This document shows, piece by piece, positions 22,240 through 33,440 of a stretch of 60,000 bases of DNA (positions are counted from its first letter, which is position 1; each line of letters opens with the position of its first letter). The translations under genes were made by a program, and so were the position numbers. A model generated the notes under the pieces. The model did not search any database. It saw nothing but the letters and a program-made list of their open reading frames with translations, and was not told where the DNA came from. The stretch spans positions 174,483,240-174,543,239 of the forward strand of contig CM043944.1 in NCBI GenBank assembly GCA_014529385.2. The letters run 5' to 3'. This DNA is from Adiantum capillus-veneris. Its lineage: Eukaryota; Streptophyta; Polypodiopsida; Polypodiales; Pteridaceae.

Positions 22240-23217
22240 TTACTCTAATGTAGCATTGTAAGCATTGACAAGGTTCATACTATCCTTAAGTTGTAATCCT
22301 TGCATCCATTTAGCATCTTCAAAAGGATAATTTTTGAACTTAATAAGATACCGTCGGATAATCTTACCATGTCGTAGTACCTTGTCTTCATGCCGAAGGA
22401 TAGCTTCGGGTTGTAGCACCTCTTCTTGGTCTTCAACTTCGGGAGGGTCTTCAATAATTGGTTCAATTGGTGGCTCTCCTTTGTAGGGCTTAAGTAAGCT
22501 TACATGAAAGGCATTGTGTATAAGCCAATGGTTGGGCAACTTGAGTTGATAAGCCGTCTCATTGATAGGCTTCAAGATTTGGAAAGGACCATAGTATCTT
22601 TTTGCTAGTTTAGCATAATACTTTTGATGGCCCGTAGGATTTTTGCCCGTCGTTTGCCTTAATCGAGCCTTAGGAAACTTGAGTAAGACCCAATCATTTT
22701 CTTTGAACATTAAGGCTCTTCTGTGCTTATCAGCAGCAGCTTTTTGCCTTTGTTGAGAGATGGCTATAGCCTCCCTAATCTTTTGAAAAGATTCTTGTAG
22801 GTCACGGCTATACTCATCGGCGGCGAAGATCTTCCCATGTACTTTCAGTAGCAAGGGACTTTTAGGTCTTCCTTCTATGATCTCGAAAGGTGCTTTGCCC
22901 ATAGAAGTATGTACAGTATTATTGTAGGCATACTCTACTAGCGGTAAATACTTTTCCCATTGTGAGCGTTGATCTACTTCGGTAACATAAGTCTTGAGTA
23001 GATCGAGTATCGTAAGATTGGCTATCTCACTTTGGCCATCCGTTTGTGGGTGATAGGCCGAAGAGAAATTCAATCTTGTTCCTAGATTTTCAAAGAGACC
23101 TTTCCAGAAATTACTGGTCATTCTAGGATCTCTATCTGACACGATGGATGTGGGTAATCCATGGTGTTTGAAAATCTGAGATATGAAGAGAGTTGCCATT
23201 TGATGTGCCTTAATAGT
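22240..23217 (-). CDS. Chromovirus integrase C-terminal half plus chromodomain
   Basis: The open stretch of 319 codons from 23199 continues the integrase that breaks off in the upstream ORF. It holds SIVSDRDPRMTSNFWKGLF (second catalytic Asp) and SAYHPQTDGQSE (catalytic Glu). The GPY/F-type C-terminal region follows (RYYGPFQILKPINETAYQLKLP). A chromodomain-like end with ILRHEDKVLRHGKIIRRYLI and KFKNYPFEDAKWM completes it. Chromodomains direct integration to chosen chromatin in the chromovirus branch of Ty3/Gypsy. The first Met at 23199 is not a genuine start; this is the rest of the polyprotein after a frame change near 23217. Confidence 0.93.
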   Translation of the reverse strand, partial: TIKAHQMATLFISQIFKHHGLPTSIVSDRDPRMTSNFWKGLFENLGTRLNFSSAYHPQTDGQSEIANLTILDLLKTYVTEVDQRSQWEKYLPLVEYAYNNTVHTSMGKAPFEIIEGRPKSPLLLKVHGKIFAADEYSRDLQESFQKIREAIAISQQRQKAAADKHRRALMFKENDWVLLKFPKARLRQTTGKNPTGHQKYYAKLAKRYYGPFQILKPINETAYQLKLPNHWLIHNAFHVSLLKPYKGEPPIEPIIEDPPEVEDQEEVLQPEAILRHEDKVLRHGKIIRRYLIKFKNYPFEDAKWMQGLQLKDSMNLVNAYNATLE

Positions 23218-26200
23218 CTTTTTTTGACAGGAATAAAATGTGCTTGCTTGCTAAACCTGTCGACTATTGTCCATATTCCTGTATTCCCATGGATAGACTT
23301 GGGTAATCCAAAGATGAAATCCATGGATATACTCTCCCATGGTGAATTTGGAATAGGCAATGGTTGGAGTAATCCAGGTTGCTTCCCTCTATCATACTTG
23401 GTCTTTTGGCATACTACACATTTTGAAACATACTCTTGTATGTCCACTTTCATGGTAGGCCAATAGAAATACGTCTCTACTCCTCGGAGAGTAGGTTGAA
23501 TACCTCTATGTCCTGCATATGGAGGAGCATGGGATTCATACATAACCTTCTCACGAAGGGAATGGGTAACACATAGCCTATTGCCGTGGAGAAGATAACC
23601 ATCCTGCAAGGTGAATGGTTCCTCTTTCTTCCCCAAAGCAAGGGCTGACATTATGTCTCTAAAGTCAGGGTCAGTAGCATACTCATCTATCATAGAGGAT
23701 AGATCATTGTGAGTAGCTATAGACACCGCATTAACTTTTGGTCGTCGTGAAAGTGCATCGGCAACTTGATTGTGCTTACCAGCTATGTGAGCAATATGGA
23801 AATTAAATTGCGAAAGAAAATTTGCCCACCTCATTTGTTTGTCGGAAAGCTTGGTTTGCGTCATGAAATACTTGAGACTTTGGTGGTCGGTTCGTAGGAT
23901 AAATGGAGTCCCCAATAGGTAGTGCTTCCATGTGTCTAGGGCATGTAGAATAGCTAAAAGCTCTTTCTCATAAATGTCCAAGACTCGTTCATCACCATTG
24001 AGCCTTCGGCTCTCATATGCTATGGCATGCCCTTCTTGAAGCAAAACTGCTCCAAGGCAATCACCACAAGCATCACATTGGACCTCAAATGGCTTTGAGA
24101 GATCCGGAAGCACGAGGACTGGTTGGGAAGTAAGCTTCTCTTTGAGTTTTTCAAAAGCATTTTGCTCCTTAGCAGACCATACAAACTTAACGTTCTTCTT
24201 GGTTAAGTCGTGTAGTGGTCCTGCTACTTGAGAGAATTTTGCTATGAAGCGTCTATAGTATGCACACATACCAATAAAGCTTCTTAGCTCATGTAGATTC
24301 CTTGGGTTAGGCCATGATTTTATTACCTCTAACTTTGATGGATCCATACGAATACCATCGTGAGAGATAATATGGCCTAGATATTGAATCTCTTGAAGGA
24401 AGAATTCACTTTTCTTTTGGTTGAGAAAAAGTTTTTTCTCCCTCAAGGCTTGAAAAATCACTTGGAGATGTTGCTTATGTTCCTCCAAAGACTTGGAGTA
24501 GATGATGATATCATCGAAGAACACTCCAGTGAATTTTCGATATGGTCTAAAAATTTTCTCCATCAAACGATTGAACGTAGCTGGTGCATTAGTCAAGCCA
24601 AAAGGCATGACTAGATATTCATAAAGACCAAATGTTGTGCGAAACGCGGTCTTTAAGATATCCTCATCCACTATCCTTATTTGATGATAGCCACTCTTAA
24701 GGTCAATCCTACTGAAGTAGGTAGAGCCTTGTAGCTTATCAAACAGATCTTCTACCCGAGGTACGGGAAATCTGTTTTTGATAGTGATATGGTTTAGTGC
24801 TCGATAGTCCACACACATACGGTATGTACCATCTTTCTTTTGCACTAAAAGGACTGGAGAACAAAAGGGAGAGGAACTAGGCCTCACCATCCCTTTGTCT
24901 ACCAGCTCTTGTACTTGCCTCATGATCTCCTCTTGTTGAGCTTGTGAGACTCGATAAGGAGGTTTGTTAGGCGGTGAGCTTCCTGGAAGGAGCTCAATAC
25001 GATGGTCATCATCCCCTCGTTTTGGAGGTAGGTCCATAGGGATATCATCGATGAACACATCTTGGAATCCTTTTAGAAAAGTAGACAAGTCTAACTCTTC
25101 TTGATTCCTATCATTTTCATTTGATGAAACATTATTAGCTTTTAGAGACTCTTTGACATAAATCATGTACGCAGAAACTGAGCTCTTCATTGATTTATCA
25201 AAAGAAAGAGGATTTACAAGTGGAATAGTGCGACCACGCTCACTAGCATCTATATACATGTTCTTTCCCCTGTAGGTGAAGTAAATTCTCCTTTCAGGGA
25301 ACTTCATGTTGGCAGCCATGCGATCAAACCATGGTGCCCCTAGGATAACATCCTGATGTTGGAGGGGAGAGATGAAGAAGTCTTCTTTGTCGACATAGCT
25401 TTGGACATGAAGCCTCAACTTCCCAATCAAGGGAGTAACGGAGGCTTGTTGTCCCTTGAAAGCTGCATCAGCTGTTACTATATCTCCCATCTCAAAAGCT
25501 TGAATGCCCAACTTGGTGGCCAACTCTATTGATATGAAGTTGAGAGTAGAGCCAGGATCAAACAAGATGAAGGCATCATGCTCTCTTACCTTTCCCCAAG
25601 CATAGGAGAGTGATGATCCTTTGCAATGAGCATCCTCTTTTGGAGCTTCGATGGTGGAAGCCCTAGGAGTCTCATTGCGAGTATTCTTCTTGGGGCAAGA
25701 ACGATAGCCATGTCCTTGCTCCCCACACTTGAAACACTTATGGTCCTTGCGAAAAGCTTCAAGCTCTTCAGGAGAGAGTTTGTTTTTACCTTTGTAAACT
25801 CTCTTCTCCTTGGACCGATTGTTGTTGTTGTTGTTGGAAGTGCCTTGGGAATTATTTTGAGCATTGGATTTCCCCTTTGCATCATTTTTATCTTTGTTTT
25901 CCATGGGCTTGACATTACGTCTAGCCCCTTGATGGAAATTGATGCGTGAAGCAACCATGGTGTGGTGGATTACTTCGGTAATAGTACCGGGCCGTTGAGA
26001 GTTGATATATTCGGCCATCTCTTCAGGTAATCCCGCACAGAATTGTTGTCTTTGCTCGGCAAAGTCTATCTTTTGAAAGACTGTAGCTTTGAGATGTAAA
26101 TCCCAAAACTTATCTACATACTTGTTGATAGACTCATGAGAGAGGAGCTTCAAGCCGCGCCATTCGGTAAGAACTTTATCTTTAGTATCGCTTGGAAGAA

Positions 26201-27023
26201 ATTGCTTCATGATGGAAACTCGTAGAGTTTTCCATGTCTTTGGGGCTTCTCCATTGCCACGAAGGCTAGCCCACCATTGACGAGCTGATTTTTGGAAGTG
26301 CATAGCTACATGGCGTAGCTTAGAGGACTCTGTGAAGCCCTCGTCCCCAAAGGCCGCATCAAATTGCTGGATGAAGGCCAACACTTTGTCGGTAGCACCA
26401 AAGGTGCCATCGTAGGTGAGAAAAGAGATACTCTTTCCTCCCTCCTTGAACTTCTTTAGCTTTTGTGACCTTCGCCATGCAGGAAATGATTTGCGATGTC
26501 CTCCCCTCTTGTATTCTCTAGGAGAATAGCCATAACTTTCATCGGAAGAGAAGGAAGGTGAAGAAGAAGGAGAAGAGGGTGACCTCTTCCTAGCCCTTTT
26601 CTTCCTTTGTTTCCTCTCTTGCCTTTGAGAGTGATGAGGAGAAGGACTATGGGTTGCTCTTTTCCTCTTGGGAGGAGTAGGCGATCGTCTAGACCGCCTT
26701 CTTCGTGGAGCCACATCTTCAGAAGAACTTAGACTTTCATTGCTTTCTTTCTCTTTGGATTCCTCCTCTCGAATGGGAGAGAGTCTTCTTTTGGGGGTCT
26801 CTTCAAGAGGCCTCCTAAGCTCTCTCTCCTCTTGGAGAGGAAGGGAAATTCCATAAGCACGAAGTTGTTGAGTAACTTCGGCTTGCAAGGTAGGGTTGCC
26901 CATCGCTTGTTGCAACCTAGTCACAAGATAATTCACAAACATGGGAGCATCATCATTAGCACCTTCATGTGCAAAATCAAAGCTATCAATGTTCATTCTA
27001 CTCTCTTGATTATTGTCAGCCAT
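23118..27023 (-). CDS. Chromovirus Gag-Pol polyprotein (1301 codons, frame broken near its end)
   Basis: The ATG at 27021-27023 gives MADNNQESRMNIDSF. Domains in order: Ser/Arg-rich linker (about residues 85-190); Gag capsid region (about 200-400, with AFIQQFDAAFGDEGF and ARQWWASLRG); CCHC knuckle CFKCGEQGHGYRSC (~432); protease with ILFDPGSTLNFIS (~483, DPGS instead of DTGS); RT with RIDLKSGYHQIRI (~770) and catalytic FFDDIIIYS (~838); RNase H with CDACGDCLGAVLL (~985); integrase H-H-C-C finger ending CVVCQKTK (~1165-1205); first catalytic Asp in SMDFIFGLPK (~1237). The frame leaves the integrase at a seven-base T run (plus strand, about 23218-23225), apparently a 1-nt indel. The last ~30 residues are therefore out of frame. 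The genuine product would run on into 22240-23217. Confidence 0.95.
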   Translation of the reverse strand: MADNNQESRMNIDSFDFAHEGANDDAPMFVNYLVTRLQQAMGNPTLQAEVTQQLRAYGISLPLQEERELRRPLEETPKRRLSPIREEESKEKESNESLSSSEDVAPRRRRSRRSPTPPKRKRATHSPSPHHSQRQERKQRKKRARKRSPSSPSSSPSFSSDESYGYSPREYKRGGHRKSFPAWRRSQKLKKFKEGGKSISFLTYDGTFGATDKVLAFIQQFDAAFGDEGFTESSKLRHVAMHFQKSARQWWASLRGNGEAPKTWKTLRVSIMKQFLPSDTKDKVLTEWRGLKLLSHESINKYVDKFWDLHLKATVFQKIDFAEQRQQFCAGLPEEMAEYINSQRPGTITEVIHHTMVASRINFHQGARRNVKPMENKDKNDAKGKSNAQNNSQGTSNNNNNNRSKEKRVYKGKNKLSPEELEAFRKDHKCFKCGEQGHGYRSCPKKNTRNETPRASTIEAPKEDAHCKGSSLSYAWGKVREHDAFILFDPGSTLNFISIELATKLGIQAFEMGDIVTADAAFKGQQASVTPLIGKLRLHVQSYVDKEDFFISPLQHQDVILGAPWFDRMAANMKFPERRIYFTYRGKNMYIDASERGRTIPLVNPLSFDKSMKSSVSAYMIYVKESLKANNVSSNENDRNQEELDLSTFLKGFQDVFIDDIPMDLPPKRGDDDHRIELLPGSSPPNKPPYRVSQAQQEEIMRQVQELVDKGMVRPSSSPFCSPVLLVQKKDGTYRMCVDYRALNHITIKNRFPVPRVEDLFDKLQGSTYFSRIDLKSGYHQIRIVDEDILKTAFRTTFGLYEYLVMPFGLTNAPATFNRLMEKIFRPYRKFTGVFFDDIIIYSKSLEEHKQHLQVIFQALREKKLFLNQKKSEFFLQEIQYLGHIISHDGIRMDPSKLEVIKSWPNPRNLHELRSFIGMCAYYRRFIAKFSQVAGPLHDLTKKNVKFVWSAKEQNAFEKLKEKLTSQPVLVLPDLSKPFEVQCDACGDCLGAVLLQEGHAIAYESRRLNGDERVLDIYEKELLAILHALDTWKHYLLGTPFILRTDHQSLKYFMTQTKLSDKQMRWANFLSQFNFHIAHIAGKHNQVADALSRRPKVNAVSIATHNDLSSMIDEYATDPDFRDIMSALALGKKEEPFTLQDGYLLHGNRLCVTHSLREKVMYESHAPPYAGHRGIQPTLRGVETYFYWPTMKVDIQEYVSKCVVCQKTKYDRGKQPGLLQPLPIPNSPWESISMDFIFGLPKSIHGNTGIWTIVDRFSKQAHFIPVKKRLLRHIKWQLSSYLRFSNTMDYPHPSCQIEILE

Positions 27024-27425
27024 GATAACAAAATTTTATGTATGTACTTAGTGTATGCTTTGGCAATTCAAAACCTTAGTTGCCACTCCTCTTAGCCTTT
27101 GAAAATCGGCTCTTAAGTATCTACACCCACGGCTCAAAGTGGTTAATTATAGAGAATAGAGGAGTAGGTCTAACATAGCAGAGTTGCCAAGGGCTAGCTC
27201 CTTTCGGACTTCTTATGGCTCAATAATGGTAAAGCCGTAGGCAAGTCTAAAAAGACTCCATTATTAAGTCCAAAGCTCCCGAGGTGTGCACCATCCCCCA
27301 CATAGTGGGCTTAACAAAACCGGTATTAGATCCCAGTTCCACTTACTCTATTATAATTAACAACATCAACCATTTATAGGCTACTTAAGGACCTCTCTTC
27401 TTAAGCAAGAAAAGAGAAACCAAAT

Positions 27426-27437
27426 GCTCTGATACCA
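27426..27437 (-). other. Chromovirus primer binding site, initiator-Met tRNA
   Basis: Minus-strand TGGTATCAGAGC starts one base after the 5' LTR. A ~400-bp untranslated leader (27024-27425) separates it from the gag start. Confidence 0.95.
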
Positions 27438-27438
27438 A

Positions 27439-29041
27439 TGTAATGGAATTTGCCTATTCAATTTGAGAATAGCGGAATTTAATGAGAGTACTTTCAAGAA
27501 ATGATTTTGTGAGCATAGCGGGTAGACATAATTGAAGATAGCAACATAATCATAGCAATTAGTTAACTTGGCATAGACAATACTTTTGCAAGAGAGAGAG
27601 TTTAGAGAACATGACAACAATTGAGGACCGGATTTATGTGGAGCCGGTCCCCCCTCCAATAGGCATTTGTATTATGATTTCTCCCATAAAGAGAGACTTG
27701 TTACAATACAGTCTTTGTGTTCCTTGTGACCTAGGTGATGCCATGAAGATGGAAGGCTTCATGCACCACAAACATAACATAAACTTGAAGAAAGCTTTAA
27801 CTATCCCAAGCCTCAGTCCCAAGACCTCAAACACCTTCGAAGGTGGAGAGAGCTAGCAGGGAATGAGGGTAGGGAAGAGGAAGAAGAAACATTTCGTAAG
27901 AGAAAGAATTAGTTCCTCACTTATCATACTCTTGTTGCTAGCATACATAATAGCATAGTAATGAAGAAGAAGGAGATGGCAAGCTTAAGCATTGAAGCAT
28001 GGCTCTTGGTTGGATTTGCACTCCATAGCCAAGAGTGTTGGTGTAGGCTCTCAACCTCTACTTGCTTGGAGAGGGAGCTCTTGCACTTTGCATAGCACAC
28101 CATGAGAGTGATTGTCAGTGTGTGTGGGTGAGTATACCCCCTAGGCACCCCCCTAGCTTTCTTGGGTCGACCCCCCCTTGTAGCTCATGCCTGAAGCTCA
28201 TTGGACCCCTCCAGGCCTAGCCAATCACAAGCAGGAGCCATTACAAGCAACATGGGTAGCCTTGGGACAAGTGTCCCCCTTTCCCCTTTGAGAGAGAGGA
28301 CTTGATAAATGCTAAAACAATTAGATAATTCATGTAATTTATCATTGGACCCCTTTGAAGCTTAGCCAATAGGCTTCAAGCAACACATGAAGGTAACATG
28401 GGTAGGGGCCTGACATGTGTCCTTGCTGCCTCTTCAAGTTGGGGCTTCCCTTGTGTGTGTGAGTGGGTGTTCTCTCTCTAGATCCTAGGAAAAGGGCTCG
28501 CCCCCCCTCTTGTAGGAATGATTTTGACTTTAGGTGATCAAGCACCTTACTCATCAAGCATGACAAAGCACTAGAACTAGGGGGTGTTCCCACAAGCATC
28601 TCAGGCAAGCTTCTCAAGGCACCTCATGTACCTTAATCATGCAGCAAGTCAAGCACCTCAAGCATGGAGCCAATCAAGCACCTCAAGCATGAAAAACACC
28701 TCAAGCATGACAAGCACCTCAAGCAGGACAAGCACCTCGAGCTTGGGCCGGGTTCCCACCTCAAGCTCAGCCCTAGCTTACTTAAGGTCAAAAGGACTTT
28801 TACACACATTTATTGGAGGTCTTCAATGAAGCTAACCCTAAGGTCTTATGCTCCATTGGTTAGCCTTGCTCTTTGATAGACCATCTCCCTTTTGGGCCCC
28901 TTTACATTGGCCCCGTGTTGAGATAGATCTAAAAGCACATACCTATATCTTAACACTTGTTCCCGTTTATTCTCCCACATTAAGTGATCAATTTAATATG
29001 AGAAAATCATTTGGGTTAGTTAGATATTAGATTTTATGACA
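27439..29041 (-). repeat. Chromovirus 5' LTR (1603 bp)
   Basis: TGTCAT...TTACA on the minus strand, pair of 20278-21880. It would carry the promoter, but I could not pin a TATA box with confidence. Confidence 0.95.
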
Positions 29042-29700
29042 CCCTTGGCAAGACCCTTGATAGAAACTGCTCAACTTGCAGGTAACGGTAACCAACATAG
29101 TCGACCATGTACAAAAATGTTTGGAATCAACTTGAAAAGTTGAATTTTTTCACTACCCGTGGTAGATTGTGGACTTCTTTCCTTGAAATTATAATTGGAA
29201 TAGATCAAACTGTGATCCTCAATGCCTATGTGTGTTTTAATCACTGGGTCTTACCCGAAAATTGCGCTTCCGTAGACACTCATAGTGCTATAGAGAGATC
29301 AAGAGATCCACACAAGTGAGAGGCCTAGCGCTTATGAACAACTAGGCTGTCTCAACTTTGTGATGCCTCTAAACTCCTTGGTATAGATCAGCTGATGTGA
29401 GTTTAAGAGTATTAGAAACTCAACTCAACTTTTGGCACTAAAAACATGTAGTGCTAAGAGAACACCCAAGACATAGGTAATGGCAAGACTCTTGCTTGGT
29501 CATTAATATCGATGGGGACTCCACTGGGTAGATCTGTTCAACCTGGAGAACAAATACCCAGGAGATGCCAACATTTGGGTCCTACCCTAGGTCTGACAAT
29601 GGCTCATGCCAATAACAAATTAGTGTTCAATCAACGAGCCGATGAAGACTAATTTGGGTGACGTCTTGGCCACTTGCTAGTTGAGAGTTTGTGCACCTTG
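29042..29700 (-). repeat. Repeat unit A, second part
   Basis: Resumes after the chromovirus and matches about 31640-31900 of unit B. Shared blocks include GTAACCAACATAGTC-type sequence, GGAATCAACTTG..AAGTTGAA, the GGTAGATTGT region and TTTCCTTGAAA. No coding region is evident. Confidence 0.65.
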
Positions 29701-29714
29701 GCTCAGCTAACCCA

Positions 29715-31980
29715 ATAAGAACATCTTGATTTTCCACATTGTTGTCCTTTTGTGACCATTTTGTGTAACCGGCCTATATTCAACATAATGTGTAAACTAT
29801 ATTTATAACTCACTAGAGTATGACAAAGGAGTTACCACAACTAAAAGGTATCTAAAAGAATACATCTTCTCACTTTCCATGAAAGAAATATGCTAACATA
29901 ACTCATCAGCAAAGATAAAGTCCTTGACTTGCTATCATTTCTCATTAGTAAACAACTCTACCATACTCGTTTTTGAGGTTGAGAACCTGACTTAAACATG
30001 AAGAGACTAAACTTAGTCGCAACATGCTTTGCCTTATGGTAAGCAAACTCAAATTAGAGTGATAACGTTTCAAATTGGATTGCTTGGTGCTAATTTACAT
30101 GCTTAGCATATTCTTTAGCACAAGATTAACACTTGTAACCTACCTATCCTCTCTGGATTACTCGCAGTACTAAGGTGTGTTTCCCCACCATTTATAGACA
30201 GTACTCCAAAATAACTGATAAACATGGATCACAATTCTTGATATGAGCAACCATATTTATTAACTTTAGAGAACTGATCTACAAGCACCCAAATTGAGCC
30301 ATGACCTCTATTGGTGATTGGGAGATCCACAATCAATCTCATAGAGATATTGCACATATAGTGCGAAATGTTTTAGAAGCTACTAATGTCATGAAGGTGC
30401 ATGCCACTCAAAACCAGTCTTTGCTAACACTAGGACCCTTAACACCCAGTGTGCATGCATTTAGCAAAAATAGATCCGAACCTGCATATTCATGACCATA
30501 CTTGCCAATGCTTATGGGTAACATTATGCTCACAACCCACAGGGAAAGAACTAAATACTTTCCATGTGAGAGCTATGCTAGCATATTTGGACCATAATAG
30601 AATGTTAAAATCAATCACATCTAGATACCAAATGAAACATATTCATAAATAGAACATAAATTTTCTACATGTGTAAACAACCATCAGTTAAAGTTGTTTA
30701 GCAATACTTGTAACCTTAAGAAGTCTTACTATGCATTTGACATTTTTTGGCAACTAAAATTGTTCTTGATAAAACATGCTCAAAATGGTCTAACAAAAGG
30801 ATTTGACCAGCACCTAGGGGTCTGTCATGACATATAATTGAAACAACCGGCACATGTGTTAGTCCCAAAGACTCATAGTCTCCACATGTGGAATATGTCT
30901 CATATAAGGATGTTTGAAAAAATGACATCCATCAAGTACGAGGTGAACTTGTGTACGGAGGTAACTATAAACACTCAGTAACATGAGTGAGAGGACCTTC
31001 ATAACTCTTGCTCCACACTGGCTAAACCAAACTCCATGAGTTCTTAGACCATGTTGGTCCATGTGTGATAACATATGCCTAACAAAACCCTACCATGTAG
31101 GTCCATAAATGTACAATATAGTAGTGTAGCTGGTACACGATTGTCCTAAATTTCTTTGATCCTCCATGACCTTGTCATGTGTCTGAAGAGCAAAATGGAT
31201 GCAATCATTCTAGCTTATACATCCTACTTGGAAGAGTTAATTAAAACATATGAAAAATGAATTAAAAAAACCATATGCATACTTGGAGGGTGAGCATAGC
31301 GTTCACTTACCCCTAGTCAAGAGCACTTTGCAAACCTAACAGGTGCCTTACCAAAAAGCTAGCCTTAAAGAGCTAAGACGTTGTTGATGTATTGAACACT
31401 AAATGAAAGATTGAACTAGTAACCTTGGGTGTTGCCTTGGCAATCCAAACCCCTTGGTTAGACTCTACAATCCAAACCCCTTGGTTAGGATCTACATGGA
31501 AAGGTGCCTTACCAAAAAGCTAGCCTTAAAAAGATAATACATTGTTGACGTTGTTGAACACTACATGAAATATTGAACTAGTAATCGTGGGTGTTGCCTT
31601 GGTAATCCAAACCCCTTGGTTAGGCTTTACATAGAAACTACTCAAACTAGTAGTCCCTCATGAATGGTGACCAACATAGTCTATTGTGTCTAATAGTGAT
31701 TGGAATCAACTTGGGAAGTTGAACTAGTCCACTATCCCTTGGTAGATTGTAAACTCTTTCCTTGAAAGTACAACTGTGATGATATCAAACTATGACCCTT
31801 AACACCTATGGAGTGATTGTGTATTAGCTAGGTCATACCCTTGAAAGTACCACTCCTAGAGACATCATCAATGCTGCAACTAAGGACATATCTTCTCAAG
31901 CTAGAATCTTATTCACAAAACTGAGTCGTGAAAGAATCTTATCTCTCTATGAATAAGAAAAAAAAGATTCTCAAAACCCC
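29715..31980 (-). repeat. Repeat unit B (direct copy of unit A, uninterrupted)
   Basis: Same order of landmarks as 18555-20277 followed by 29042-29350, in the same orientation but more diverged, with many small indels. It lacks the LTR-like end seen beside unit A. Short minus-strand ORFs at 30716-31074 correspond to the decayed reading in unit A (19405-19770), but neither shows a domain I know. Confidence 0.7.
31341..31640 (+). repeat. 161-bp tandem duplication with CCAAACCCCTTGGTTAG sub-repeats
   Basis: AGGTGCCTTACCAAAAAGCT starts at 31341 and again at 31502. AATCCAAACCCCTTGGTTAG occurs three times between 31441 and 31625. The duplication lies in unit B. Confidence 0.9.
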
Positions 31981-32479
31981 AAAGAAAGTAGTCATACTAG
32001 ACTTTCTTGGGTGTGCAAATAAGAGGTTATCTACTTTTAGGCTCTCTTAGTTTATTCATGTCATCCCATGAATAAGATGTTGTATATTTAGGCCACCCAT
32101 GCTCGATACCCATAGAAAGTGTCATCTATATTGGTTGCACGTTGCTCATAGAGCCAATGATTGAAAGTGCTTGTCGTTGTATACATATACAATGATCACA
32201 AGCTAGTCTACTAGCCTCAATTCTTCTTGAACAAAGTAACTGATGCTATAGCAAAAGCGTAAACAAGAATGCAATGGAATGAATCCCATTATACTGGAAT
32301 GCCATGCATGCATATCAAAAATAGAGTGATAAGCCCTTGGATTTAAAGACAATCGCAATACTTTGAGTATATGCCATATGTGCCTTGCATGATTTGTACT
32401 GGCATGGATACATCACATTTCATTGTTGTCAAATTCCCTTATTTCCCAACTTGTGTGCCATTATCCTTGATTCTAAGTC

Positions 32480-33440
32480 AACGGATATTACTTGGCATGG
32501 AATAGAAGCCTTGCTTCACGTTAAATCTATCAAAGAATTCTGCTTTGCACAATAGAGAATTATTTTTCAAATGAAATGTTAAAGATATAAAAACAAGTAG
32601 AACTTGAAATTGGCTAACCTTGTTGCCCCTCTGAGAATTGTTATCTATGCTTGAATCTAGCTCATAGCCATGTACGCTGATAAATTTAGATCTAGCAGAT
32701 GTACCCTGCATCTGATGTACCTTGCATGTCCTCGTGGCTTGGGTCATACCGACCTCCAATGAAAAATCAGATAGACATCTTGCCAAGTTTTCCCAAGTTT
32801 GTATGCTGATAACATATTAAAGGCATAAAAACAAGTAGAACTTAAAATTGTCTAACCTTGTTGCCCCTATGAGAACTGCTATCTACGATTGAATCTAGCT
32901 CATAGCCATGTATGCTGATAAATTTAGAGCTATCAGATATACCCTGCATGTCCTCGTGGCTTGGGTCATTTTGGGTCATACCGATCTCCAATGAAAAATC
33001 AGGTATACATGTTACCAATTTTTCTCAAGTTTGTATGCTAATAACATATTCCAAACTTTGGAAGCTTACCTGCAATATGCCCTAAAGTCAAGCCCTGCTT
33101 TGCATAAGTTGACATAAGGTAAATAAAAAAGATAAGACAGAATGTAGCCTCAGTGCTCATAGCTAATAGGTGCTCATGGAGTGCTCAAGTCAAAGCAAAA
33201 GAGAATCGACCTTGTCGAGTTTTCATAGAGAATCGGCCTTTCCAAATCATACATCTTATTGAGAATCCTTAGATTGCCCAAGCTTAGCTATTCAACTAGG
33301 TCCAACTGTCAAACTCTACTCGACCAAAGCACTCTTTGCTTCAAGTTGGCATTGTAAAAAATACTTCAAGATTAAACAAGTTTAAAATTTGAAACTCAAA
33401 TGTAACATACTTACCTTGGAACATGTCTTGATCAACTTGA
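32480..33440 (-). repeat. Exon-like repeat with GYELDS motif, two tandem copies
   Basis: Two ~240-bp units (about 32580-32822 and 32823-33065) are near copies. Each encodes on the minus strand a short reading with SKFIS and HGYELDS, then a Ser/Asn-rich stretch ending at GGCAACAAG/GTTAG, a possible splice donor. The flanking sequence to 33440 mirrors 10640-11480 in inverted orientation. I recognise no domain. The region 31980-32480 just before it holds no identifiable feature. Confidence 0.6.

Larger units (their letters stand above)
20278..29041 (-). mobile_element. Nearly intact Ty3/Gypsy chromovirus, minus strand
   Basis: Two 1603-bp LTRs (20278-21880 and 27439-29041) have TG...CA ends, an initiator-Met primer site, a polypurine tract and one long gag-pol reading with a C-terminal chromodomain. 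The flanks share CCCT (20274-20277 and 29042-29045). A 5-bp CCCTT duplication also fits if the first LTR base is shared with the target. The LTRs differ at about six positions with no length change (~0.4%), so insertion is recent. The element interrupts repeat unit A, whose sequence resumes at 29042. Confidence 0.96.

Noticed and set aside
25626-25949. Plus-strand 107-aa hydrophobic ORF
   Set aside because: Antisense shadow of the chromovirus gag/knuckle region.
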